This document shows positions 34,239 through 42,977 of a stretch of 64,000 nt of DNA, in pieces; positions within the stretch are counted from its first letter, which is position 1, and the number at the start of each line of letters is the position of its first letter. Under the pieces are notes generated by a model. The model saw nothing but the letters and a program-made list of their open reading frames with translations. It searched no databases and was not told where the DNA came from. The DNA is from Rhizobium freirei PRF 81. Lineage in GTDB: Bacteria; Pseudomonadota; Alphaproteobacteria; Rhizobiales; Rhizobiaceae. Location: the NCBI RefSeq assembly GCF_000359745.1, contig NZ_AQHN01000054.1:1-64000 (forward strand). Reading direction: 5' to 3'. A program made the position numbers and the translations under genes.

Positions 34239-35102
34239 GTGACCACCTCCCTTATGCGGCAACCTCTGCTGATCGACATGAACGGCAGCAACTGGAGCCA
34301 TTTCCGCGATGTGCCGCCGGCCGACACGGAAGGCGTGCGCATTTACGCCGTTGGTGATATCCACGGCCATCTCGATCATCTGCTGGCCATGCAGGCAGCC
34401 ATCGCCGCCGATCGGGCGCAGCACCCCGTCGAGCGCGTGATGATCGTCTATCTCGGCGACCTGATCGACCGCGGCCTGCATTCCCGTTCGGTCATCGAGC
34501 GCGTCATCGCTGAGCAGAATGCCGCCGATGAGACGACGAAAATCATCTGCCTTACTGGCAATCATGATGCCTGGCTCGGCGAGTTCCTGGCCGACGCCGC
34601 TGTTTTGCCACTCTGGGGCCGCAAGGGCGGGCTTGAGACCTTGGCATCCTACGACTTCTCTCCCGAGGAGATCCTGCGCGCGATGGCCGATCCGATAGCG
34701 GCCGAAGTCATGCGGCTGGCTCTCGTCGCACGCATACCGCAGCGTCACAAGGAATTCATCGCCACTCTGTTACTGTCGTACCAGCAGGGCGACTACTTCT
34801 TCGCCCATGCGGGCGTGAACCCAGATCGATCCCTCATGGAACAGCGCAAGGAAGACCTGACATGGATCCGCGACCGGTTCCTATGTTCAGGGAAAGACTT
34901 TGGAAAGGTCGTGGTGCATGGCCACACCTCGGGCCCTCGTGTCGAGAGCCTGCCGAACCGCATCAATGTCGACACGGGCATCTATGCCACCGGGGTCCTG
35001 AGCTGCGTAGTGCTTGAGGGAGCAAGGCGTCATCTCATTACCGTCGATCGCGGCACCTTGCGCGCATTGCGCGAACAGCAGATGGAAACGCAACATGGCT
35101 GA
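34239..35102 (+). CDS. Calcineurin-like metallophosphatase (PPP/bis-nucleosyl-tetraphosphatase type)
   Basis: A 287-residue metallophosphoesterase with the full set of metal-binding motifs: GDIHGH near residue 39, GDLIDRG near 73, GNHD near 106, and VVHGHT near 222. The order and the later VDTGIY segment match PPP-type phosphatases (PrpA/ApaH-like). No signal peptide. It uses GTG at 34239 with AGGA upstream; ATG codons at 34254 and 34275 are alternatives. Placed between the binding-protein and ATPase genes and overlapping the ATPase start by 8 bases, it is an integral part of the operon and probably releases phosphate from the product of the upstream phosphodiesterase. Confidence 0.85.
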   Translation: MTTSLMRQPLLIDMNGSNWSHFRDVPPADTEGVRIYAVGDIHGHLDHLLAMQAAIAADRAQHPVERVMIVYLGDLIDRGLHSRSVIERVIAEQNAADETTKIICLTGNHDAWLGEFLADAAVLPLWGRKGGLETLASYDFSPEEILRAMADPIAAEVMRLALVARIPQRHKEFIATLLLSYQQGDYFFAHAGVNPDRSLMEQRKEDLTWIRDRFLCSGKDFGKVVVHGHTSGPRVESLPNRINVDTGIYATGVLSCVVLEGARRHLITVDRGTLRALREQQMETQHG

Positions 35103-36111
35103 AGCTGCCCCGCTCGTCCAGATTTCCGACCTTTGCGTGGATTTCAGCAGTCGCCACCAGACGGCGCGTGCTCTGCACGGCGTCAATCTCTCCATCCACC
35201 GCGGCGAGACGCTCGGCATCGTCGGCGAAAGCGGCTGCGGCAAGTCGATTACCTGGATGGCAAGCCTTGGTCTACTTAGCGCCAATGCCCGAGTTGGCGG
35301 CTCGGTGACGCTCGACGGCCGCGAAATCCTTGGCTTGCCCGAACCACGGCTCAACGCCATCCGCGGCGGCCGAGTGGCCATGATCTTCCAGGACCCGACC
35401 AGTTCGCTGAACCCGCTGCACCAGATCGGCTGGCAATTGACGGAGGCCTTGGCACTGCACAGGAATCTGCATGGAGCGGAAGCGCGCAAAGAGGCGGAGC
35501 GCCTGCTTGATCGCGTCGGAATCGCCAGTGCCCGCCGCCGCTTGGGCGAATATCCACATGAATTCTCCGGCGGCATGAACCAACGCGTGATGATCGCCAT
35601 GGCCCTGGCCGGCGATCCCGAACTGCTCGTCGCCGACGAGCCGACGACGGCGCTGGATGCCACCATCCAAGCGCAGATTCTCGATCTCCTCGATGACCTG
35701 CGGCGCGAGCGCAACATGGCGCTCGTCCTGATCTCGCATGATCTCGGCATGGTATCGGAAATGACCGAGCGCGTCGTCGTCATGTATTGCGGCCGCGTGG
35801 TCGAGGACACGCCGACGAGTGCGCTGTTCTCCAGGCCTGCCCATCCCTATACGCGCGGGCTGATTGCCGCGCTGCCGGATCTCGATGGCCCTCGCCGCAG
35901 GCTGATCGCAATCCCCGGCACGGTGCCGCCACCCGACAAGCTGCCGCCCGGCTGCCCTTTCACTCCGCGCTGCCCCACGGCCACGGCAACGTGCGCGCAG
36001 GCCGTGCCGGCGCTGCGCATGGTGGACGGCGAGGTGACGCACCGCGCCGCCTGCATGCACATGTCTCCGTTAGTAGTGTCCGGCGATGCCCTGGCGGGAG
36101 CCATGCAATGA
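35095..36111 (+). CDS. Peptide-type ABC ATPase (DppD/OppD-like)
   Basis: A 338-residue ATPase: Walker A GESGCGKS, Q-loop FQDPTSSLNPL, signature FSGGMNQRVMIAMA, Walker B LLVADEPTTALD and H-loop SHDLG. The C-terminal segment HPYTRGLIAALP and the Cys-rich GCPFTPRCPTATATC are typical of OppD/DppD, where they may hold an iron-sulphur cluster. Start at 35095 overlaps the phosphatase stop by 8 bases. Confidence 0.92.
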   Translation: MAEAAPLVQISDLCVDFSSRHQTARALHGVNLSIHRGETLGIVGESGCGKSITWMASLGLLSANARVGGSVTLDGREILGLPEPRLNAIRGGRVAMIFQDPTSSLNPLHQIGWQLTEALALHRNLHGAEARKEAERLLDRVGIASARRRLGEYPHEFSGGMNQRVMIAMALAGDPELLVADEPTTALDATIQAQILDLLDDLRRERNMALVLISHDLGMVSEMTERVVVMYCGRVVEDTPTSALFSRPAHPYTRGLIAALPDLDGPRRRLIAIPGTVPPPDKLPPGCPFTPRCPTATATCAQAVPALRMVDGEVTHRAACMHMSPLVVSGDALAGAMQ

Positions 36112-37103
36112 AGGGCGCGCTGGAAGTCAAAAACCTGAGCCGCGTCTTCAAGGTGCGCGAACGCGGCCTGCTGTTCTCCTCCACCAGGCTCCTGAAGGCC
36201 GTTGACGGAATTTCCTTCAATGTCGCACCCGGGGAAATGCTCGGCATCGTGGGTGAGAGCGGCAGCGGCAAATCAACGACCGCCAGGTTGCTGCTTGGTC
36301 ATATACCGGCCAGCGGCGGCGAAATCCGCTTCGGTGGCGAAAAAGTCAGCGCCAAGCTGGACGCCGATTGGCGCCGCATGCGCCGGCGCATGCAGATGAT
36401 CTACCAGGACCCGCTCGGAGCGCTCGACCCGCGCATTCCCGTAGGGCAGCAGATCGAAGAGCCGCTTATCGTCCATCGACCGGAGCTTTCCGCTGCCCAA
36501 CGTCGCGCCCATGTTGCCGATATGATGGGTCAGATCGGCCTTCTTGCCCACCACGGCACCCGCTATCCGCATGAAATGTCGGGCGGCCAACGCCAGCGCG
36601 TCATCATCGCCCGTGCGCTCATCATCGATCCGGAACTGCTGGTCTGCGACGAGCCCGTATCGGCGCTCGACGTTTCCGTGCAGGCACAGGTGCTCAACGT
36701 ATTCGAAGATATCCGCACCCGCGCCGGCTTCACCGGCGTCTTCGTGAGCCACGACCTCAAGGTCGTGCGTCAGGTCGCCGAGCGCGTTGCCGTCATGTAT
36801 CTGGGGCGGATCGTCGAGATCGGCGATGTCGGCGAAGTCTTCGCCAATCCGGCTCATCCCTATACCCAGGCGCTGGTTTCCGCCGTGCCGGTGCCGGGAC
36901 GCAGCAGGCGCAGCCGCATCGTTCTGAAGGGCGATCCACCGAGCGCGGTCAACGTGCCTGCCGGCTGCCCCTTTCACACCCGCTGCCCGGAAGTGCGCTC
37001 AGCCTGCCGCTCGATCCGCCCCGAGCTCGTCGAAAAGGGTCGTCGCGCGGTGGCTTGCCACCTCGTCAACAATCCCTCGCTATCCGGCATGGAGGCAGCC
37101 TGA
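36108..37103 (+). CDS. Peptide-type ABC ATPase (DppF/OppF-like)
   Basis: A 331-residue partner ATPase: Walker A GESGSGKST, Q-loop YQDPLGALDPR, signature MSGGQRQRVIIARA, Walker B LLVCDEPVSALD, H-loop SHDLK. It also has the HPYTQALVSAVP and GCPFHTRCPEV tail. The start overlaps the preceding stop (ATGA). The two ATPases form the heterodimeric motor of the importer. Confidence 0.92.
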   Translation: MKGALEVKNLSRVFKVRERGLLFSSTRLLKAVDGISFNVAPGEMLGIVGESGSGKSTTARLLLGHIPASGGEIRFGGEKVSAKLDADWRRMRRRMQMIYQDPLGALDPRIPVGQQIEEPLIVHRPELSAAQRRAHVADMMGQIGLLAHHGTRYPHEMSGGQRQRVIIARALIIDPELLVCDEPVSALDVSVQAQVLNVFEDIRTRAGFTGVFVSHDLKVVRQVAERVAVMYLGRIVEIGDVGEVFANPAHPYTQALVSAVPVPGRSRRSRIVLKGDPPSAVNVPAGCPFHTRCPEVRSACRSIRPELVEKGRRAVACHLVNNPSLSGMEAA

Positions 37104-37105
37104 GC

Positions 37106-38041
37106 ATGATCCAGTTCATCCTCTCGCGACTCCTGCGGGCGCTGATGACGCTGTTCATCATCGTTAGCTTTGCCTTCTTCGTGATGCGCCTGTCGGGCGA
37201 TCCGCTCAGCCGGTTCTTCGACGTTGGCAATACGCCGCCTGAAGTCATCGAGGCCTTCCGCCGCCAATGGGGTCTCGACCAGCCGATCTGGGTGCAGTTC
37301 TATAAGTATCTGGTCGCGGTGCTGCACGGCGATCTCGGCAATTCCATGCGCGAGAACCGCCCCGCTCTCGATGTCGTGCTCGACCGGCTCCCGGCGACTC
37401 TCGCCATCATGGCACCTACGCTGCTGTTGAAGACGGCGCTCGGTCTCCTTGCGGGCATTACCGCCGCCCTGCATCGCAATTCGGTGTTCGACCGGCTGAT
37501 CATGTCGATCTCAGTGCTGGGCTTTACAGTGCCCACCTTCGTACTCGCCCTGGTGCTGGCGCTGATCTTTGCGGTGCAGTTGCGCTGGCTGCCGTCAGGC
37601 GGTTACTCGAGCCCGCTCCACATGGTACTGCCCATCGTGACCCTCTCCATCGCCGGGGCGGCGGTTATCGCGCGCTACGCGCGCTCGGCGATGGTCGAAG
37701 TGCTCGGCCAGCCGTTCGTGCGGACCGCCCACGCCAAGGGCGTACCGTGGACCAAAATCGTCATCCGCCACGTATTGCCCAATGCCGCCGTGCCTATCGT
37801 GACCATCTTCGGCTTCATGCTCGGCTCGATGGTTGGCGGCGCCGTCATCGTGGAAAGCGTCTTCTCCTGGCCCGGAATCGGTCGTCTGCTGATCTCCTCG
37901 GTCACGTCCCGCGATCTGGCCGTGGTGCAGGTCATCCTGCTGCTCATCGGCGCGATGATGGTGGTGTCCAATCTCCTGGTCGATCTTCTCTACGGTGTGA
38001 TCGACCCGCGCATGCGCATGCCGCACCCGGCTAAAGCGTAG
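37106..38041 (+). CDS. Peptide-type ABC permease (DppB-like)
   Basis: A 311-residue permease. The N-terminal helix FILSRLLRALMTLFIIVSFA and the ending GVIDPRMRM are characteristic of DppB; the coupling loop is FVRTAHAKGVPWTKIVIRHV. Start at 37106 has GGAGG upstream; the frame extends back into the ATPase gene but is not used. It lies 2 bases after the ATPase stop. Confidence 0.92.
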   Translation: MIQFILSRLLRALMTLFIIVSFAFFVMRLSGDPLSRFFDVGNTPPEVIEAFRRQWGLDQPIWVQFYKYLVAVLHGDLGNSMRENRPALDVVLDRLPATLAIMAPTLLLKTALGLLAGITAALHRNSVFDRLIMSISVLGFTVPTFVLALVLALIFAVQLRWLPSGGYSSPLHMVLPIVTLSIAGAAVIARYARSAMVEVLGQPFVRTAHAKGVPWTKIVIRHVLPNAAVPIVTIFGFMLGSMVGGAVIVESVFSWPGIGRLLISSVTSRDLAVVQVILLLIGAMMVVSNLLVDLLYGVIDPRMRMPHPAKA

Positions 38042-38052
38042 GAGCATATCCG

Positions 38053-38949
38053 ATGACAGCTAAAGCCGAAAAAGCGCCTGCCTTCGGTGGCGTCATCCAG
38101 CGTAAAGGCGGCTTTAAGGCCTTCTTCGCCGCGTGGCCGCCGCTGGTGCTGATCTCCCTTGCCTGGCTCGGGCTGATGATCCTTGTCGCGCTCTTGGCCC
38201 ATTGGCTCGCGCCCTATGATTTCATGGCCACCAACGTCCTGGCGCGCCTTCGCCCGCCCGCCTTCTTCGGCGGCACGTTCGAGCATCTGCTCGGCACCGA
38301 TCAGCTCGGACGCGACGTCTTCTCCCGCGTCATCGCTTCGATCCGCATCTCAATCACCATCGCCCTTGCAGCAACCGTCATCACCACCATCATCGGTGTG
38401 ACGCTGGGGTTCCTTGCCGCCTATTTTCGCGGCTGGGTCGATCAGCTGATCCTGATGATGGTCGACGCTCAGCTGGCCATGCCGTTCATGATCATCGCCA
38501 TTGCCGTGCTGGCGTTCCTCGGCAACTCTCTCGTCATCTTCGTGCTGCTGCTCGGCCTCAACGGCTGGGAGATCATCACCCGCATGGCGCGGGGGCTCGC
38601 GATCTCCGCGAATGCCCAGGGCTATGCGGTTGCCGCCCGCGATATCGGCGCTTCGCCGGCCCGTGTTTATCTGAGGCATATCCTGCCCAATATCTCCACC
38701 ACGATCGTCGTCGCCATGACGCTCAACATCCCTGGCGTCATCCTGCTCGAATCCAGCCTGTCCTTTCTCGGCATCGGCTTGCAGCCGCCACAGACGAGCC
38801 TCGGCAACATGGTCGGCTATGGCCGCGACTATATCCAGTCGGCGCCGTGGATCATGCTGACGCCCGCCGCCATCATCGTTTTCACGACACTTTCGATATC
38901 GATCGTCGGGGACTGGCTGCGCGACAGGCTGGACCCCACCCTACGCTGA
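38053..38949 (+). CDS. Peptide-type ABC permease (DppC-like)
   Basis: A 298-residue permease, last gene of the operon. LLGTDQLGRDVFSRVIASIR is the DppC signature stretch, the coupling loop is YAVAARDIGASPARVYLRHI, and the C-terminus GDWLRDRLDPTLR is conserved. It starts 11 bases after the DppB-like stop. Confidence 0.92.
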   Translation: MTAKAEKAPAFGGVIQRKGGFKAFFAAWPPLVLISLAWLGLMILVALLAHWLAPYDFMATNVLARLRPPAFFGGTFEHLLGTDQLGRDVFSRVIASIRISITIALAATVITTIIGVTLGFLAAYFRGWVDQLILMMVDAQLAMPFMIIAIAVLAFLGNSLVIFVLLLGLNGWEIITRMARGLAISANAQGYAVAARDIGASPARVYLRHILPNISTTIVVAMTLNIPGVILLESSLSFLGIGLQPPQTSLGNMVGYGRDYIQSAPWIMLTPAAIIVFTTLSISIVGDWLRDRLDPTLR

Positions 38950-38962
38950 AGGAGGTTATCTT

Positions 38963-38977
38963 AAGCCCGGGGGCTTT
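38963..38977 (+). terminator. Short terminator-like hairpin
   Basis: AAGCC and GGCTT pair around CGGG, followed by three T counting the stem end, 13 bases after the last gene of the ABC operon. The stem is short, so it is only a candidate transcript end. Confidence 0.35.
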
Positions 38978-39076
38978 GCCGGTGCCGCAACCGTCATGCC
39001 CGGCAGGGTGCGGATTAGCCTTGCATTAACCAAGGCCATGCAATGCTCACGCAAATTTTTCAAAGGGCAACGCTCC

Positions 39077-39415
39077 ATGGTTTCTGCTATCTCCTCATCT
39101 GCCGCTGCAACGGTAGTTGCCGATGCGTCATCGTCTGCCGCCACCGAGTCTCAGCTTCAGGCCGCAATCAAGGAAAAGACGAAAGAGCTGGATAAGGCAA
39201 CGGACGAAAAGACGAAGGCCTCCCTGCAAAAGCAGATCAGCAAGCTTCAAGCGCAGCTTCAAAAGCTGCAGAATGCCGACAAGGCGAACGCCGCCGCAAA
39301 TGCTGAAAATCAAGGCAGCAAATCGGGCTCGGCGCTTTCCGGCGAAAGCGATCGCATCGGAACCAAGAATTTCGACGCGTCCACCGACTTTGGCGCGCGG
39401 GAAGCGTACGTCTGA
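39077..39415 (+). CDS. Small coiled-coil protein, FlxA-like
   Basis: A 112-residue hydrophilic protein. A Ser/Ala-rich N-terminus (VSAISSSAAATVVADASSS) is followed by a clear coiled coil at about residues 25-70 (AAIKEKTKELDKATDEKTK; LQKQISKLQAQLQKLQNA) and a disordered Gly/Ser tail. The pattern resembles FlxA-like proteins, though the assignment is loose. Start at 39077 has AAAGGG upstream. Alone between the ABC operon and a convergent chemoreceptor gene. No signal peptide or membrane segment. Function unknown. Confidence 0.65.
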   Translation: MVSAISSSAAATVVADASSSAATESQLQAAIKEKTKELDKATDEKTKASLQKQISKLQAQLQKLQNADKANAAANAENQGSKSGSALSGESDRIGTKNFDASTDFGAREAYV

Positions 39416-39698
39416 CCTGACGGCAGATGCCGCCTGGCGAGATCCAATTATCTTGCAAGGTGCTGCTAGGCTCATACCGAAAATGTGAGCGACTGCCGCG
39501 CGGCGCCGTATTATCCGATGCGTGGCAGCAAGCTGCTGTTTGACGAAAGCAACGCTCCAGCCTCGGGCTGAACCGTCGCTTCCGGAAATGATCGAATGAA
39601 CGCCGATCGCTCTTAACCCAATTGCTCGTGAGGGCTGCACAGGTCCTTTTGCGGATTCGACATCGAACCTTTCCATCCGCCGGGACCTGTGCGCCTCC

Positions 39699-41465
39699 TC
39701 ATCGACCTCTCGCCGCCGAATTGGACGACAGGCGTACGATTTTCTTCGGCTCGCTGAACGGCGCGAATGCATCCTCATCTGTCGACATGGCCGTGGATTG
39801 ACCCGCGCCGACATAGCTCGACTGCCCCGGCAGCCTGAAGCGCGTAATCATCTGCCGCAGTTTTTCGGCCTCTTGGGCGAGCGTCATGCTCGAGGCCGTT
39901 GCCTCCTCCACCATTGCCGCGTTCTGCTGCGTCACCTGGTCCATCTGGTTGACGGCGGAGTTGACTTCGGACAAGCCGGTCGATTGCTCGTTTGCGGAGA
40001 CCGCTATGGCCTGCATGTGCTCGTTGACGGCGGCGATGTTGTCCTGGATCGTCTTGAGCGCGTCGCCGGTCTCATGGACGAGCTTCACACCATGCTTGAC
40101 CTCCTCCGAGGAGTTTCGGATCAGCTCCTTGATTTCCTTGGCAGCTTTGGCCGAACGCTGGGCAAGTTCACGCACTTCCTGAGCGACAACGGCAAATCCC
40201 TTGCCTGCTTCGCCGGCGCGCGCGGCCTCCACGCCGGCATTGAGCGCCAAAAGGTTCGTCTGGAAGGCGATCTCATCGATGACGCCGATGATGTTGGCGA
40301 TGCTATTGGAGGACTCCTCGATACGCGCCATTGCGCCGACAGCATCGGCAACGATCTGTCCGGAGCGGTATGCGCTGTCATTGGCTGTCGCGGCGGCCTG
40401 GCGCGCCTCATTGGCCCGCTTTGAAGCACTGCCGACATTGACGGTGATTTCATCAAGGGCGGCTGCCGTTTCCTCCAGTGCCGCGGCTTGTTGCTCGGTG
40501 CGTCGCGACAAATTGCTGGCGCCATCGCTGATTTCGCGTGCGCCATCGTCGATCAATCCGGTCGAGCGCGAAACAGAGGCAAGCGTCTCGCCGAGTTGCT
40601 GCATGGCCGAGTTCATATTCTCCCGCAAGGCCTCGAAGTCCTTTGCGAAGTGTCGATTAAGAGAGAAACTCAAATCGCCGAGTGCGAGTTTCGACAAGGC
40701 GTCGCCGACCGTGCGCACCGCGAATACGCGTTCGCTGACGTCGGTGGCGAATTTGACGACTTTTACGATTTTTCCAGCATCATTCGTGATCGGATTGTAG
40801 GACGCATTCAGATAGATGGCCTTTCCACCTTTGCCGTATCGTACAATGTCCCCAATATGCGGCTTGTTGGCGCGAAGATCCGTCCAAAGCTCTTCAAACT
40901 GACGATCCCCCGCCTCGCCTTCCTCAAGGAACATACGGTGATTCTGCCCCTTGATTTCGGCGAGCGTATAGCCGACTGCCGCCAGGAAATTATCGTTGGC
41001 GCTGACGATCTCGCCGGCGGGTGTGAACTCTATGACCGCTTGCACGCGGTTGATCGCCAACAGCTGATTACGATAATCGGTATTCTGGATTCTTGCTCTC
41101 GCATCGGCCCATTCGACGACGAAGCCTATGATCCTTTCTCCTCGCGTAAGCGGCGTCACGATCAAATCGAACTTGCGATGGCCAACGGATATCGTGGCTT
41201 TGTGTTGTTTCTTCAAAGCTGCGAGCATCGAGCGCTGATGTGCCGGATTCTTGTGAAAGATATCGATGTTTGACCCGACCAGGGTCGCCATGCTGAACCG
41301 CTGCAGCTCCTTCTTGAGGTCGCTTTCTGCCTCCTGCAGCAATTCGCGCGTTGCCGGATTAATATAGACAATGTTGAGTTTGGCGTCGGCGATCATGATA
41401 TTGGCGCTCATCGCATCCAACGCACCGGTTTTCATCGTTCCAGCAGCACCATGGATTCCTAACAT
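39699..41465 (-). CDS. Soluble methyl-accepting chemotaxis protein with two PAS domains
   Basis: A 588-residue chemoreceptor without any membrane segment or signal peptide. Two PAS domains occupy about residues 12-125 and 130-245 ([33 protein letters not shown]), then a short HAMP-like stretch ([16 protein letters not shown]). The signalling domain has the highly conserved hairpin tip [20 protein letters not shown] with [16 protein letters not shown]. No NWETF-type C-terminal pentapeptide is visible. It probably senses redox state or a cytoplasmic ligand. GGAAGGG lies upstream of the start. The region upstream is A/T-rich and shared with a divergent LacI gene. Confidence 0.92.
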   Translation of the reverse strand: MLGIHGAAGTMKTGALDAMSANIMIADAKLNIVYINPATRELLQEAESDLKKELQRFSMATLVGSNIDIFHKNPAHQRSMLAALKKQHKATISVGHRKFDLIVTPLTRGERIIGFVVEWADARARIQNTDYRNQLLAINRVQAVIEFTPAGEIVSANDNFLAAVGYTLAEIKGQNHRMFLEEGEAGDRQFEELWTDLRANKPHIGDIVRYGKGGKAIYLNASYNPITNDAGKIVKVVKFATDVSERVFAVRTVGDALSKLALGDLSFSLNRHFAKDFEALRENMNSAMQQLGETLASVSRSTGLIDDGAREISDGASNLSRRTEQQAAALEETAAALDEITVNVGSASKRANEARQAAATANDSAYRSGQIVADAVGAMARIEESSNSIANIIGVIDEIAFQTNLLALNAGVEAARAGEAGKGFAVVAQEVRELAQRSAKAAKEIKELIRNSSEEVKHGVKLVHETGDALKTIQDNIAAVNEHMQAIAVSANEQSTGLSEVNSAVNQMDQVTQQNAAMVEEATASSMTLAQEAEKLRQMITRFRLPGQSSYVGAGQSTAMSTDEDAFAPFSEPKKIVRLSSNSAARGR

Positions 41466-41643
41466 CGTCGTGATATCCCTTCCGGCTCATTCAACTAGAA
41501 ATTCAGTCGACGAAGGATTTAGTTCCTTCGAATTTATAAAATTAGCATGTTCAACTTTAATAAATCATAATGCTTAACGAAATCTTTATGACGTGAATTC
41601 GCGCGTTCATTACTTCAAATTGAGGATTTAATACGCTGGAGCG

Positions 41644-41673
41644 ATAGACTATCTCTCACATATGATAGTCTAT
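41644..41673. repeat. Perfect 10-bp inverted repeat in A/T-rich spacer
   Basis: ATAGACTATC (41644-41653) and GATAGTCTAT (41664-41673) are exact reverse complements separated by 10 bases, one helical turn, which suits a dimeric regulator. Binding protein unknown. Confidence 0.4.
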
Positions 41674-41938
41674 ATATATGATTTACATATATTCATATAC
41701 TTCCTATAGATTTTCCCTTTTTAAGCAGGAAGGTGAAAAATGGCGGATCAAATCCATTGCTGCGCTTGGCGATGGCTTCAGTTGCCGATGGCGAACCACA
41801 ATCCATGCGTTTACCCCTGAACCAATCAAGCGATGAGGCTGGGGGTGCTTCACGCATAGATGCGGACAGACCGTTATCGGCAGACCGCGGGTAAAGCACA
41901 TCCGCTGAAAATAAGGACTTGTAAAAATATGCTGCTTT

Positions 41939-41954
41939 GATTAATCGTTTAATC
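41939..41954. promoter_or_regulatory. LacI-type operator before the regulator gene
   Basis: GATTAATCGTTTAATC is a 16-base palindrome with 7 of 8 pairs and a central CG, the hallmark of LacI-family operators. It ends 24 bases before the regulator start, suggesting autoregulation of the regulator/adenine deaminase unit. Confidence 0.5.
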
Positions 41955-41978
41955 GCAGGAGATCGAGGCCATTCCCAA

Positions 41979-42977
41979 ATGAGCGAAACACGCCCTTCTT
42001 CCATCCGCGAGATCGCAGAAAGGCTGGGTGTCTCCACGGCAACCGTTTCCAATGCCTTGCGTGGCAAAGGACGGGTTTCGCCGGCCCTCGCCATGCAGAT
42101 TCAGGCAGAGGCGGAAACGCTCGGCTATGTCCCGGATCATGCGGCTCGCGCGCTGCGCACGGGGAAGAGCAACACGGTCGGCTTGCTGGTTCCCAATATC
42201 GGCCAGCCTCTGTTTCCTGCCTTTGCCCAGGCCATCGAACGCGCCGCCAAGCAGCGGGGCCTTGCCGTCTTGATCGGCGACAGCGAGGGCGATCCGGCGC
42301 AGCAGGATTTCGAGATCAGAAACATGATCGCTCGCGGCGTCGATGCTCTGATCGTCATACCGACGCGCGGCACGAGCGTTTCGCCGCAGAGCGTCTCGGT
42401 TCCGGTTGCCGTCATCGACAGCGCAGCCACCGCCGGCAATGTTGCAGCAAGCGATCACCGCGAGGGCGGACGCAAGATTGCCCGGCATCTGCTCGAGCTC
42501 GGTCACGACAAGCTACTTGTCCTTGCCGGCCCCGAAAATTCGCTTGTCGCACGCGAGCGTGTCGATGGAATGTGCGAGATCTTTGCTTCGGCCGGAATCG
42601 AGCCGACACTGAAATATAGCGACGCGACCTTCGAAGCGGGCGGCCTCCTCGGCCGCGAACTCGATCTCAGCCGCTTTACGGCTTGCGCTGCGGCCTATGA
42701 TGCGCTCGCCATAGGCTTTGCTCTCGCTGTCCAAAACCGGGGTTACCGCATACCGGAAGACATATCGCTCACGGGTTTCGATGACCTGATGTGGGCACAG
42801 ATCGTCTCGCCGCCTCTCACGACAGTCCGCCAGGATCTGGAGGCGGTAGCCACCCATGCGCTCTCCTTCGTCACAGGCGAAGCTGATACAAGCAGAATTT
42901 TCCCGACCGATCTGGTCGTCAGGCAATCCACCGCCCGCCCATCGGCCTTCTCTCAGGGAGACAAAAATGCCGAATGA
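41979..42977 (+). CDS. LacI-family transcriptional regulator
   Basis: A 332-residue regulator. The LacI helix-turn-helix and hinge lie at residues 6-58 (SIREIAERLGVSTATVSNAL, RGKGRVSPAL, GYVPDHAARAL). The ligand domain follows (TVGLLVPNIGQPLFPAFAQA; ISLTGFDDLMWAQIVSPPL). It overlaps the adenine deaminase gene by 11 bases, so regulator and enzyme are made together. The effector may be a purine or nucleoside, as in PurR/CytR-like members. Start at 41979 is placed right before the HTH. Confidence 0.87.
   Translation: MSETRPSSIREIAERLGVSTATVSNALRGKGRVSPALAMQIQAEAETLGYVPDHAARALRTGKSNTVGLLVPNIGQPLFPAFAQAIERAAKQRGLAVLIGDSEGDPAQQDFEIRNMIARGVDALIVIPTRGTSVSPQSVSVPVAVIDSAATAGNVAASDHREGGRKIARHLLELGHDKLLVLAGPENSLVARERVDGMCEIFASAGIEPTLKYSDATFEAGGLLGRELDLSRFTACAAAYDALAIGFALAVQNRGYRIPEDISLTGFDDLMWAQIVSPPLTTVRQDLEAVATHALSFVTGEADTSRIFPTDLVVRQSTARPSAFSQGDKNAE

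Larger units (their letters stand above)
41466..41978. other. A/T-rich divergent intergenic region
   Basis: The 513 bases between the chemoreceptor and LacI genes are much richer in A and T than the surroundings, especially 41500-41710, and code for nothing I can recognise. They contain a 10-bp inverted repeat (41644-41673) and a LacI-type operator near the regulator start (41939-41954). Both divergent promoters must lie here. Confidence 0.6.
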
